A DNA stretch of 64,000 bases from contig NZ_AMPG01000001.1 of assembly GCF_000299415.1 (NCBI RefSeq), positions 62,001-126,000 on the forward strand, given 5' to 3'. The translations under genes and the position numbers were made by a program. The notes beneath the pieces were generated by a model. It did not search any database and was not told where the DNA came from. It worked only from the letters and a program-made list of their open reading frames with translations. Positions 27,460 through 41,283 of this stretch are shown here, in pieces (the stretch's first letter is position 1; the number at the start of each line of letters is the position of its first letter). Source of the stretch: Candidatus Microthrix parvicella Bio17-1. GTDB lineage: Bacteria; Actinomycetota; Acidimicrobiia; Acidimicrobiales; Microtrichaceae.

Positions 27460-28521
27460 TCACTCCAAGGAGTCCAGTCGCACAACGACGTCGGCAAAGT
27501 CCGGCGCCACCTGATTCAGCCATACGAACAGCTGTCGGGCCCTTGGCACCGAGCCGGCTCGCTCATAGAGATCGGCCAGGGCATAGCCGCGCCGAAGATG
27601 GTGGTCCTTAGGCTGACGGGGGGTCTTCCACCCCTTCTCCAACAGACGGATTGCATCAGCAAGCCGATCTTGATCTGCCAGCGAACCGGCCGACACGATG
27701 CGACCTTCGTGCACCAGTTCTGCAGATGGCGAGTCCTCCCGCAGCTCACTCCAGAGTTCTTCCACGCGGGCGTGTCGACCCAACGCACGGTAGGAATCGG
27801 CCAGCACCGGATGCTGCTCCGTACTCGACGTGAGCGCAAAGAACGCCTCGAGTTCCCGCACCGCATCGCGCCATCGACCAAGCCTGTAATAGGTGAGACC
27901 CAGAAGCTCGCGCACTTCGGCGACGTCTGGGGTCTCTTTGGCGATCGGCCCAAGGATCGAGCGGGCCTCATCGAACCGGTCTGCCTCAAAGGACACCGCT
28001 GCGTCGCCCACCCGCCGCGCCAGACGATCCGCACGCCTTGGGCTCACCGCCTGACCGAAGGCCTCGGGCGACACGCTCAGACGGGCTGCTCTCGCAGCCT
28101 CGCCCCGCGAGGAACGCTTTGGTCGTTCGGCGCGAGCGGCGCCCCCACCGTCGACACGACCGCCGTCGCGCCATTCATCGCGCTCGGGACGGTCGACGAT
28201 TGCGCTATCGGGCACCACGCGCGGCTCCCGGGGTGCCCGCTGCCCTCCGCCACCGCCTTCTCGGGATCCTCCACCAAACCCACCTGAGCGGGCGGAACCG
28301 CCTCGACCGCCGGGCCCGCTCTTCCGCCCACCGGAACCACCTCGGCCACCAGGTCCACCGGTTCGTCCTCCAGCACCGCTTCGACTGCCAGATCCGCTGT
28401 TCCGTCCACCGGCGCCACGAGTCCCGCCAGAATCGCGACCTCTGCCTCCAGCGTTGCCCTGCCCGCGCGACGACGAACCGCGCCGGCCGCCGCCTTCCGA
28501 ACCGCCCCTGGAATCTGCCAT
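27460..28521 (-). CDS. TPR-like protein with Gly/Arg/Ser-rich N-terminus
   Basis: This 353-residue protein has residues 1-125 as a low-complexity G/R/S-rich region with RGG-type motifs (GGRGGSGGRKSGPGGRGG), a composition seen in RNA-binding tails. The C-terminal 200 residues are helical repeats of TPR type (RSILGPIAKETPDVAEVREL, LLGLTYYRLGRWRDAVREL, SYRALGRHARVEELW). The ATG at 28521 has GAGGAG just upstream; the frame before it is unlikely. It lies just downstream of the rRNA terminator on the same strand. Function unknown; an RNA- or ribosome-linked role is speculation from the RGG region. Confidence 0.8.
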   Translation of the reverse strand: MADSRGGSEGGGRRGSSSRGQGNAGGRGRDSGGTRGAGGRNSGSGSRSGAGGRTGGPGGRGGSGGRKSGPGGRGGSARSGGFGGGSREGGGGGQRAPREPRVVPDSAIVDRPERDEWRDGGRVDGGGAARAERPKRSSRGEAARAARLSVSPEAFGQAVSPRRADRLARRVGDAAVSFEADRFDEARSILGPIAKETPDVAEVRELLGLTYYRLGRWRDAVRELEAFFALTSSTEQHPVLADSYRALGRHARVEELWSELREDSPSAELVHEGRIVSAGSLADQDRLADAIRLLEKGWKTPRQPKDHHLRRGYALADLYERAGSVPRARQLFVWLNQVAPDFADVVVRLDSLE

Positions 28522-28647
28522 CTCGCTCCTCACCGGTCGACTCGCCGGGTCGCTCACTTCCGACTCGGCACGTACACCACGGAAACCCACGGTGCCACAA
28601 CTCGCTCTAGCACACACATTGCCCGGAACTTCAGCCCGGACGCGAAT

Positions 28648-28673
28648 CGAGGGGAGCCCTGGGGCTCCCCTCG
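28648..28673 (-). terminator. rRNA operon terminator hairpin
   Basis: A perfect 11-bp GC-rich stem (28648-28658 with 28663-28673) with a 4-nt CTGG loop lies about 10 bp after the 5S 3' end. No long U-run follows, as is usual in high-GC actinobacteria. Confidence 0.85.
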
Positions 28674-28683
28674 TTCGTTCGAA

Positions 28684-28799
<116 letters not shown>

Positions 28800-28830
28800 A
28801 CCTAGGCCTCGTGTGGGCGGTCGCCCTTAA

Positions 28831-28850
28831 GAATTTCATTGCGAGCACGA
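28831..28850 (-). other. Pre-23S processing stem, 3' arm
   Basis: Twenty bases after the 23S 3' end form the perfect complement of 31941-31960 ahead of the 23S 5' end. The two arms make the RNase III-type stem that brings the ends of the 23S precursor together. Confidence 0.85.
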
Positions 28851-28864
28851 ACTTTTGTGTGAAC

Positions 28865-33684
<4,820 letters not shown>

Positions 33685-34215
33685 AGATTGACAACCGCCC
33701 CCACAATGAAGTGAGAGCGGGTGACGATCATGAAGAGCCGGCATTGGGAGTAGTCCCTTTGCCAACTGGAACAGTACGTCGCGATCCCGTGAGACGGGAT
33801 CGGTCCATATTGCTGGTATTGCTAAATTGATTGGTCCAACCAGGTCGACAAGTCGACGTGGTTGGCCCGCACTCGCTGCGTCCTCTATTCCGTTGTCAAG
33901 GAGCGCCACAACCATTTGCTGGTTGCTGGCTGGATGCGTATCCCTGTGGCCGTGGAAGGCGCACGTTGGGACCGTTGATCCGTGTTTCCCGCTCTGGACT
34001 GTGCCCCGAGCGAGCTTGTTACTTTAGAGACCCTTGCTTGGCCTGTCAAGTCGATTTCCAGAAGTTTTGGTGTGACCACCGTGACTCTGGTTTGCGACCC
34101 TCGTGACCGGGACTCCCTGCCGAAGCAGCGAGGGGTAACCTATGCAGCCCGCCGAGGGGTCCGCCAATCGTGACGGCGAGCCGTGCGTCACACGTCGGGA
34201 TTCGGAGGCCCGGCT
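33685..34215 (-). other. rRNA leader and upstream region (no gene)
   Basis: This 530-bp stretch between 16S and the tyrS stop contains the rRNA promoter at 34021-34049. It also holds a leader of about 330 nt with a 9-bp hairpin (33782-33790 with 33794-33802). Open frames here are short, lack family resemblance and cross the leader. No tRNA is seen. Confidence 0.8.
34021..34049 (-). promoter_or_regulatory. rRNA operon promoter
   Basis: On the minus strand: consensus -35 TTGACA (34049-34044), a 17-bp spacer, then -10 TAAAGT (34026-34021). Start is expected near 34014, about 330 nt before the 16S 5' end. It is the only near-consensus pair seen in this region. Confidence 0.75.
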
Positions 34216-35580
34216 TCACCCGACCACGGAATCGGCGTGCACCAACAAGTGGTGCTTTCGCTTGCCATGGCTCAACATCGCGGCGTAACCGGCCAGGAGG
34301 TCGTCGGCACCGATCGAACGATCGAGGTCAACCGGAGAGCCGTTCACACGGAATCCATGGGCGTTCTTGCGCACCTCGCCCTTGGATCGCGCCAGTCCCG
34401 AACGTACGAAGAGCTCGGCAGGGTCAAGGCCGTCCTGAAGTTCTTCGTCGCCGACACCGGTGAAGCCGACCTCGTTGGCCAGCATCTCGAGGCTGGGACG
34501 ATCGAGACCTGCCGGCCGGCCCCCAAAGATCACTTCGCTGGCATTAGCAGCAGACCTGGCCGCGTCGTCGCCATGCACGATGGCGGTGAGATGGTGAGCC
34601 AGAGCCCGTTGCCCCTGTCGTCGGTGCGGTTCCTTCCGGTGGACGGTGATGATGGCCGAGATGTCCAGAACGGAGAGAAACGTGAGACGCAGCAACATCG
34701 ATTCGACGTCGTCGTCGGGAATCTGCATCCAGTATTGATAGAACGCGTACGGACTCGTCTCGTCAGCAGCCAACCAGATGGCGCCGCCGGTTGACTTGCC
34801 GAATTTCTTGCCGTCCGCTCGGACGATCAGTGGACTCGTGAGGCCATGCAGTGCAGCGCCATCCATTCTGCGGGCCAGATCAATCCCGGCGGTGATATTG
34901 CCCCACTGATCCGAGCCCGCCACCTGCAGTTCGCAGTTGTGGCTCCGGTGGAGCTGAACAAAGTCGTGCGCCTGGAGCAACTGGTAGGAGAACTCGGTGA
35001 ACGACATCCCGGCGTCCCGGTCGATGCGCGACCGCACCGAGTCCCTCGCCAACATGGCGCCGATATTGACGTGCTTGCCCACGTCGCGGAGGAAGTCGAG
35101 CAGGGTGAGCGGCCCGGTCCAGTCGTGGTTGTCCACCAACGCCCCCTCGGAGACCACGTCGACAAAGCGACCCACCTGATCCCGGATGGCCGCCACGTTG
35201 GCCGCGAGCGTCGCCTCATCGAGCAGCGGTCGCTCGTTGTCGCGTCCGGACGGGTCTCCGATGCGTCCGGTCGCACCACCCACCAACACCAGCGGCCGAT
35301 GACCGGCACGGGCAAAACGGGCCAACAGCATCAGCTGCTGCAGGTTGCCGGCGTGCAGGGACGACGCCGTGGGGTCAAAGCCGCAATACAAGGTGATCGG
35401 CCCCTCGGCCAGGCGATGAGCCAGAGCATCCAGGTCCGTGCTGTCGCTGATCAGGCCGCGGGCGGCGAGGTCGTCCAGCAGCGAGGCCTCCTCGCCCCCC
35501 CGGGCGGTTTCCGGGCTCCAACCGACAGCATCGCCAGGGCCATCCTCGTCTGGGGTGATGTCAGGGGCGTCAGTGGCCAT
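34216..35580 (-). CDS. tyrS: Tyrosyl-tRNA synthetase
   Basis: The 454-residue class I enzyme charges tRNA-Tyr. TLYCGFDPTASSLHAGN holds the HIGH-like motif, then SDQWGNITAGIDL, the KFGKS loop in ADGKKFGKSTGGAIWL, and a C-terminal S4 domain (LARSKGEVRKNAHGFRVNG). A 30-residue acidic N-terminal extension precedes the usual LLDDLAARGLISDSTD start of TyrRS, so a shorter start cannot be excluded. It is divergent from the PBP gene and lies just upstream of the rRNA operon. Confidence 0.95.
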   Translation of the reverse strand: MATDAPDITPDEDGPGDAVGWSPETARGGEEASLLDDLAARGLISDSTDLDALAHRLAEGPITLYCGFDPTASSLHAGNLQQLMLLARFARAGHRPLVLVGGATGRIGDPSGRDNERPLLDEATLAANVAAIRDQVGRFVDVVSEGALVDNHDWTGPLTLLDFLRDVGKHVNIGAMLARDSVRSRIDRDAGMSFTEFSYQLLQAHDFVQLHRSHNCELQVAGSDQWGNITAGIDLARRMDGAALHGLTSPLIVRADGKKFGKSTGGAIWLAADETSPYAFYQYWMQIPDDDVESMLLRLTFLSVLDISAIITVHRKEPHRRQGQRALAHHLTAIVHGDDAARSAANASEVIFGGRPAGLDRPSLEMLANEVGFTGVGDEELQDGLDPAELFVRSGLARSKGEVRKNAHGFRVNGSPVDLDRSIGADDLLAGYAAMLSHGKRKHHLLVHADSVVG

Positions 35581-35679
35581 GACCTGGGAGCGTAGCGATC
35601 TCCGGACACGAACTCCTGCGATTTGGGGTACCCGGCCGACTCTCAGCAGGGTGCACGGTGTGAGAGGTGCGGGCCCGGC

Positions 35680-35685
35680 AGAATA
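35680..35685 (+). promoter_or_regulatory. Candidate -10 element of the PBP gene (leaderless)
   Basis: AGAATA lies five to six bases before the GTG at 35691, so transcription would begin on the start codon. AGGAGG directly abuts the GTG with no spacer and is too close to act as a normal Shine-Dalgarno. I see no clear -35. Confidence 0.35.
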
Positions 35686-35690
35686 GGAGG

Positions 35691-38147
35691 GTGACGCCCC
35701 GCCCCCTGTTGATCATCACCGCCCTCGTCGTGGTGGCAGGCGCCCTCGCCTCATGCACCACCGAGAAGCGCGCCCTGCCCATTCCGCTTCCCGACACCGC
35801 CGAGACGTCATCGATCTACGACACCAACGGCACCCAGATCACCAAGCTGCAGGCGGAACAGAACCGCATCAGCGTGCCGCTCAAGCAGGTGCCGGCCAGC
35901 ATGCAGAACGCCATCGTCTCCATCGAGGACCGCAGGTTCTGGGAACACAACGGCGTCGACCCCCGCGCGATCGCCCGTGCGGTGAAGGAGAACAACGAGT
36001 CCGGGCAGGTCAGCCAGGGCGGGTCGACCATCACCCAGCAGTACGTGAAGAACGCACTGTTGGGTGACGACGAAACCCTCAGTCGCAAACTGGAGGAGGC
36101 TGCGCTTTCGATGGAGATCGAGCGCACCTATTCCAAAGAACGCATCCTGGAGCTCTACCTCAACACCGTCTATTTCGGTAACGGGGCCAGCGGTATCGAG
36201 GCTGCCGCCAACACCTACTTCGGCGTGTCATCGAACGAACTCAACCTGACCCAGGCGGCGATGCTGGCCGGGATCGTGCAGTCGCCTTCGCTTCACGATC
36301 CCTACAAGCACGCCAAGAACGCAAAGCAGCGACGCGACACGGTGCTGCGGGCAATGCTGGACGAGGGCTACATCAGCCCGACCACCGCGAAGCAGGCCGA
36401 GGCAGCCGCACTGGGCGTGATCCCCAAGGGACAGCGTCCCGGGGAGGCGGCCTACCCGGCCGGGCACTTCGTGTCCGAGGTTCGCGAGTGGTTCCTCGAC
36501 AATCCAGAGTTCGGTACCACCAGGGCCGAACGCGCGGAGTTGCTCTACGGCGGTGGCCTGCGCATTTACACGACGATCGACCTCAACACTCAGGCTCAGG
36601 CCGAGGCCGCCGTGGCCGGGCACCTCCCAAATCCAGGGTTCGAAGGAGATCCCAACGACAGCAGCCACGACCCCGATGCAGCGTTGGTCACCGTCGAACC
36701 TCGCACGGGTTTCGTTCGAGCCATGGTGGGAGGAAAGGACTATTTCGGTCCCACCGAGTACGCAAAGGTGAACCTGGCGGTGGGCGGAGGGCGGCCGACA
36801 GGATCGAGCTTCAAGGGCATTACCCTGGCGACGGCGCTTCAGCAGGGCATCACGGCTGACGACCGGTTTCCTTCCCCGGGGCAGGCGTGCTTCTCGGGAT
36901 GGTGCCCATCGGGTGGCGCCGGCCTGGGCGGCTCAGCCCGCCTTGAAGACTGCGCAGCATTCTCGTCCAACACCTGTTTCGCCTATCTGGCTTCGAAGGT
37001 GCTGGGCCCCCAGAAGATTCGCACCATGGCCTACGACCTGGGCATCAGCCAAGACAAGCTGAAGGAGCGCGACGGCAGCGTCAACGCCACCATCACCCTG
37101 GGCACCTACAACACCACGGTGCTCGAGATGGCCTCGGCGTATTCCACCTTTGCCAACAGGGGCATACGCGTCGACCCCGTGCTGGTCACGCGCATCACCA
37201 AGGCCGACGGCTCGGTGGTGTTCCAGAACCAACACCGCCAACGCAAGGTGCTCGAACCCGAACTCGCATTTGAGGTGAGCCGCATCCTCACCGGGGTGAT
37301 CACCAAGGGCACCGGTAAGAACAACGCCAATATCGGTCGCCCGGAGGCCGGCAAGACCGGCACGGTCGAGCTCAAGAACGGCGCCAACAGCGACGCCTGG
37401 TTTGTGGGTTACACCCCCGACCTGGCCACCGCGGTGTGGGTCGGCTACTCACAGTCGACCAAGGCTCCCGACGGCCGGCCGTTGCGACCGAAGGACCTCG
37501 GTTCGGTGCAGGGCGGCAAGGTCCCCGCCCAGATCTGGGCCAGCTTCATGACCCAGGCGCTGGTGTTCACGCCACCGACGCCGTTCACCAAGCCGATCCC
37601 CCAGCAACCGGCTCCAACCATCCCCGAAGTCCGCCGGTTCGAACCGGTGGAGCCACCCGACATCGTGCAGATGCCCGACATCGTTGGTCGTGGACGTGAT
37701 GATGCGCTGGCTCGCCTTGAGGAGCTCGGGCTGAAGGTGACCTCCCGGGAGCTGGAGGAGGATCCCCGGAACGAACCCGGGGAGGTGGTCAATCAAAGCC
37801 CTCGCCCGGGGCGCGCGTTGACGAAGGGTGCCGACGTCTCCATTGAGACCGCCCCGGGCGCACAGACCGTGCCGTCATTGCTGGGGCTGAGCGATACCGA
37901 GGCGAAGGCCAAGCTGAAGCGGGCCGGCCTGGAGGTCAAACAGGTGCCGGCGGCGGCCCCCACGGGCACGGTTGGACCCAATGGAGCACCCGTGGGACCG
38001 GGAACCGTGTGGAGTCAGACCCCCGGTCCCGGCGACGCGCCACCCAAAAACAAACGGGTGGAGATTCGTGTGGTGCCTCAGCCCGGCAAGGCGAGCCCGA
38101 CATCGGCGCCGAAGGCGCCCGCCACCACGGCGCCGACCGGGGGCTGA
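35691..38147 (+). CDS. Class A penicillin-binding protein with two PASTA domains and a lipobox
   Basis: The 818-residue protein has four parts. The N-terminal hydrophobic segment ends in GALASC (Cys about residue 22), a lipobox, instead of a plain anchor. A GT51 glycosyltransferase follows (IVSIEDRRFWEHNGVDPRAI; QGGSTITQQYVKN; RILELYLNTVYFG). The transpeptidase domain has active Ser in GSSFKGIT, SSNTC and GKTGT. Two PASTA repeats (VQMPDIVGRGRDDALARLEE; TVPSLLGLSDTEAKAKLKRA) lead to an Ala/Pro/Thr tail. It polymerises and cross-links peptidoglycan outside the membrane; PASTA domains sense or bind muropeptides. GTG 35691 is the only start close to the signal; a longer frame begins upstream without support. 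Confidence 0.92.
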   Translation: MTPRPLLIITALVVVAGALASCTTEKRALPIPLPDTAETSSIYDTNGTQITKLQAEQNRISVPLKQVPASMQNAIVSIEDRRFWEHNGVDPRAIARAVKENNESGQVSQGGSTITQQYVKNALLGDDETLSRKLEEAALSMEIERTYSKERILELYLNTVYFGNGASGIEAAANTYFGVSSNELNLTQAAMLAGIVQSPSLHDPYKHAKNAKQRRDTVLRAMLDEGYISPTTAKQAEAAALGVIPKGQRPGEAAYPAGHFVSEVREWFLDNPEFGTTRAERAELLYGGGLRIYTTIDLNTQAQAEAAVAGHLPNPGFEGDPNDSSHDPDAALVTVEPRTGFVRAMVGGKDYFGPTEYAKVNLAVGGGRPTGSSFKGITLATALQQGITADDRFPSPGQACFSGWCPSGGAGLGGSARLEDCAAFSSNTCFAYLASKVLGPQKIRTMAYDLGISQDKLKERDGSVNATITLGTYNTTVLEMASAYSTFANRGIRVDPVLVTRITKADGSVVFQNQHRQRKVLEPELAFEVSRILTGVITKGTGKNNANIGRPEAGKTGTVELKNGANSDAWFVGYTPDLATAVWVGYSQSTKAPDGRPLRPKDLGSVQGGKVPAQIWASFMTQALVFTPPTPFTKPIPQQPAPTIPEVRRFEPVEPPDIVQMPDIVGRGRDDALARLEELGLKVTSRELEEDPRNEPGEVVNQSPRPGRALTKGADVSIETAPGAQTVPSLLGLSDTEAKAKLKRAGLEVKQVPAAAPTGTVGPNGAPVGPGTVWSQTPGPGDAPPKNKRVEIRVVPQPGKASPTSAPKAPATTAPTGG

Positions 38148-38195
38148 GGGGACCTCTGCCGCATCCGGGTCGCGCCCCTGAGCCGCCGAGTACGT

Positions 38196-38215
38196 GTCCC
38201 CTGCCACGAGGGGAC
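38196..38215 (+). terminator. Weak hairpin after the PBP gene
   Basis: GTCCCC / GGGGAC arms flank an 8-nt loop, 49 bp after the PBP stop and 39 bp before the next start. There is no T-run; it may only reduce read-through. Confidence 0.3.
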
Positions 38216-38254
38216 GAAGTGCCGACCATGCCGTTGCGGTGACAGGCTGGGAAG

Positions 38255-38860
38255 GTGAACCAGCCCTCAGCCAGCGACCCTCGTCCACCGAAGGATTCTG
38301 CCTCCCCCGTCGCTGCCGATGACTCACCCCATGAACCGCTCACCGCTGATGAGCTGAAACGGCGCCGAATCGGCATGGTGTTGGGCGGCGTGGCCATCCT
38401 CGCCGTCGTCATCATGTGGGTGGCCGCCTTCGCCGGTGTCGGTTCCACCCAGTCAATCGATCGTCTCAACGACAAGCGTTGGACCTCAGCGGCCCGAGAC
38501 GTGTGCACCGAACAACGGGCCGCCTACGACAAGTTGCCCCAGGCCTCCGACGCCAAGACCCCGCAGGACCGGGCCGACACCGTCAACAGCACGATCACCA
38601 TCTTCACCACCATGACCGACGAGTTGGCTGCGATCCCGCCGCCATCGACGGGCGCCGACGCCGACCTGGTCACCGAATGGCTGGGTGACTGGGACAGGCA
38701 CTTGGACGACCGGCAACGTTTCGCCACACAGTTGGAACAAGGCCGCAAAGACGCCGTGTTCACCGAGTCGCTGCGCGACGACAAGCAGGTCAGCCGTTAC
38801 ATCGATCGATTCGCAAGGGTAAACAACATCAACCTGTGCGCCACCCCCGACGACGTCTGA
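38255..38860 (+). CDS. Hypothetical single-TM protein
   Basis: The 201-residue protein has a disordered Pro/Asp-rich front (1-33), one TM helix (about 41-62, MVLGGVAILAVVIMWVAAFA) and then a helical extracytoplasmic domain with two cysteines (VCTEQRAAYDKL and NLCATPDDV at the end) that could pair. The start is GTG with GGAAG upstream. It follows the PBP gene on the same strand, 107 bp apart. No family recognised. Confidence 0.7.
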   Translation: MNQPSASDPRPPKDSASPVAADDSPHEPLTADELKRRRIGMVLGGVAILAVVIMWVAAFAGVGSTQSIDRLNDKRWTSAARDVCTEQRAAYDKLPQASDAKTPQDRADTVNSTITIFTTMTDELAAIPPPSTGADADLVTEWLGDWDRHLDDRQRFATQLEQGRKDAVFTESLRDDKQVSRYIDRFARVNNINLCATPDDV

Positions 38861-38908
38861 GCGGCCTACGTCACCAATCGCACCGGCGTGGAGCAAGCTC
38901 GCTTGCGT

Positions 38909-39550
38909 TCAAGCTGCGGTGAAGCGCCAGGGCAGGTCGACGGCCTTGCTGATGCCGATCCTCGGCGTGACATTCGCCGCCGGTGCGCCCCCACGCGGTT
39001 GCGATCCAGGCTCAGGTGGAACCAATCGCAGCGGTGACGCCGGGTCAAACAGGTCGAGGCCGTCGTGCTCCCCGGTGATGGCGAGCGCAGCGCAGAGCTT
39101 GCCCGGTCCGTTTGCCCAGTCGGTGTCACACCGGGCCTTGGGGCGACGCTGTCCCATCAGCCGCCGGACCGTCGGGTTTCCAGTTGACAGCTCGGCGGCC
39201 CGCAGCAGCACCGCCGCCGCGGACCCCTCCGGCTCAACCACCACGTTGGCGCACCAATGGATGCCATAGGACCGGTAGACGTACAGGCACCCGGCGGGGC
39301 CGAACATGGAACGGTTACGCGAGGTCGGACCGCGAAACGCATGGGAGGCAGGGTCGTTGGGGCCACCGTGGATCTCGGCCGAGCCGTAGGCCTCCGTCTC
39401 CATGATCCGGGCATCCAGCGAAGCGTCGCCATCTTCGAGTCCCACGTCGCTGATCAGCCGCCAGCCGAGCAACGCACGTGCCACCTCGACCACCAGCGGA
39501 CCGGCCTCCCCAGGCGGGGGTGCCCACGAACCCGGGCTCCCGGCCGTCAC
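38909..39550 (-). CDS. mpg: 3-methyladenine DNA glycosylase (AAG/MPG family)
   Basis: The 213-residue protein excises alkylated purines. Family blocks: VARALLGWRL, the catalytic Glu in RIMETEAYG, DPASHAFRGPTSRNRSMFG, LYVYRSYGIHWCANVV, VLLRAAEL, NGPGKLCAAL and a C-terminal PRIGISKAVDLPWRF. The GTG at 39550 is my choice and starts 34 bp after argH; a frame open to 39634 overlaps argH by 50 bp without a ribosome site. mpg beside tyrS and argH is the mycobacterial arrangement. Confidence 0.9.
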   Translation of the reverse strand: MTAGSPGSWAPPPGEAGPLVVEVARALLGWRLISDVGLEDGDASLDARIMETEAYGSAEIHGGPNDPASHAFRGPTSRNRSMFGPAGCLYVYRSYGIHWCANVVVEPEGSAAAVLLRAAELSTGNPTVRRLMGQRRPKARCDTDWANGPGKLCAALAITGEHDGLDLFDPASPLRLVPPEPGSQPRGGAPAANVTPRIGISKAVDLPWRFTAA

Positions 39551-39584
39551 CAAAGCCGCCGGGGCGCAGCGGTGCGAACCCAGC

Positions 39585-41075
39585 TCACGGAAGCGACCAG
39601 CCCACCCAGCGCTGCGCGGAAGCGGCCACTGCATCGGTCAACGCCTTCAACTGAGCGCTGACCGGTGCGTGACCGGCACCTCCCGGGGTGGTGCGGTTGG
39701 CGACCGATGCGCCCGGCTCGAACAGTTTGACGGCGCGCGGCCCCAGCCTGGGTTCCTCCGCCACCAGATCAACGAGGGCGACCCCCTCGTCCAGGGATCG
39801 TCGCACCAGTGCGCCCACCACCGCATGGGCCTCCCGAAATGCCATGCCCGAGACCACCAACAGTTCGGCCAGGTCGGTGGCCACCGCACCAGGGGCATTG
39901 GCCGCGCGAGCCATCGCCTCGGTGTTGAACCGCAGCGTCGCGTACAGGCCCGACATGGCCAACAGCGCCCGGCCCAGCTGGTCGACACCATCGAAGAGCG
40001 GCTCCTTGTCCTCCTGGAGGTCCCGGTTGTAGGCCATCGGCAGGCTCTTCAGGGTGGCGAGCAGCCCGGTGTGGTTGCCGATGAGACGCCCCGCCTTGCC
40101 CCGAGCCAGCTCGGCGATATCGGGATTCTTCTTCTGAGGGAGCATCGACGACCCGGTGGCGTAGGCATCATCGAGCACGGCAAAGCCGAACTCGTCGGAG
40201 GTCCACAACACCACCTCCTCACCCATGCGCGACAGGTGTACGCCCGCCATCGCCACGATGAACGTGGCCTCGGCCACCCAATCCCGGTCCGAAGTGGCGT
40301 CAAGAGAGTTGTCGAAGGGTCTGGCGAGGCCCAGATCGGACGCGGTGCCCGCAGGATCGAGGGGCAGCGACGACCCGGCCAGGGCACCGGCCCCCAGGGG
40401 ACTCCAATCGGTACGCGCCATCCAGTCGCTGATGCGGTCGGTGTCTCGTAGCAGCGCCCAGGCGTGGGCGGCCAGGTGGTGGGCCAGCAGCACGGGTTGA
40501 GCCCGCTGCAGGTGGGTGTAGCCGGGGATCGACGGCGCATCGACACCGGTTCCCGCAGCGACAGCGCGATCGGTCAGGACCTGGGCCAGGCCCACCAGGC
40601 CAGCAGCCAGCTCAGCCATCGCCCGGCGGCTCCACAGCCGAAACGCAGTGGCCACCTGGTCGTTGCGGCTACGGCCGGTGTGCAACTTTGCCCCGGCCGT
40701 GCCGGCCAACTCGGTGACGCGACGCTCGATCAGCGTGTGGATGTCCTCGTCGTCGGCGTGGGCCACCAGTTCGCCCGCCAACTCCTCCTCGAGCACGGCG
40801 TCGAGGGCATCGAGCACCGCCCGCTCCTCGTCGGCGTCGAGCAACCCACCCCGGGCCAACCCGCGGACATGTGCCTTTGATGCGGTGACGTCATCGGCGA
40901 GCAATCGTCGATCGAAGCTGATCGACTCGGTGTAGGCCATCAGCGACTCGGCCGGGCCGGAACCAAACCGTCCGTGCCACAGCGCACCCCCGCCGGCGAT
41001 GCCACCCTCCGCGGTCGGACGTTCCACCGCTGCGATATCGCCCGTGGCGCCGGTGGGATGCTCTGGGTCGGTCAC
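39585..41075 (-). CDS. argH: Argininosuccinate lyase
   Basis: The 496-residue enzyme makes arginine and fumarate from argininosuccinate. It has LWHGRFGSGPAESLMAYTES, the HTGRSRNDQVATAFRLWSR block, YTHLQRAQPVLLAHHLAAHA and the mobile signature loop GSSMLPQKKNPDIAELARGK. The GTG at 41075 has GAGG eight bases upstream; an in-frame ATG at 41156 would add 27 residues without homology. It is separated from the other arg genes by rnz-glsA-mgtE and the bfr-rim block. Confidence 0.95.
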   Translation of the reverse strand: MTDPEHPTGATGDIAAVERPTAEGGIAGGGALWHGRFGSGPAESLMAYTESISFDRRLLADDVTASKAHVRGLARGGLLDADEERAVLDALDAVLEEELAGELVAHADDEDIHTLIERRVTELAGTAGAKLHTGRSRNDQVATAFRLWSRRAMAELAAGLVGLAQVLTDRAVAAGTGVDAPSIPGYTHLQRAQPVLLAHHLAAHAWALLRDTDRISDWMARTDWSPLGAGALAGSSLPLDPAGTASDLGLARPFDNSLDATSDRDWVAEATFIVAMAGVHLSRMGEEVVLWTSDEFGFAVLDDAYATGSSMLPQKKNPDIAELARGKAGRLIGNHTGLLATLKSLPMAYNRDLQEDKEPLFDGVDQLGRALLAMSGLYATLRFNTEAMARAANAPGAVATDLAELLVVSGMAFREAHAVVGALVRRSLDEGVALVDLVAEEPRLGPRAVKLFEPGASVANRTTPGGAGHAPVSAQLKALTDAVAASAQRWVGWSLP

Positions 41076-41283
41076 TGCGGTTGCCTCGTCGCCGGAATCA
41101 TGATCGACACGATATCCATCCCCTCGAACGACCGGCTCACGGAGGCCCCGGTTCACGGCGGGACCTCCGTCGCCACCGCTGGTGTGGGTCCCGTAGGTTG
41201 ATGGCGTGTCTCATCAAGCCCGACCTCAAGGCAACAGAGCCGTCGCCGGCAGACTCAACGCCCCGACGCCGGGCGGCTGAGCG

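Noticed and set aside
34183-34794. Plus-strand open frame opposite the tyrS 3' end
   Set aside because: Antisense to a clear tyrosyl-tRNA synthetase, no domain features.
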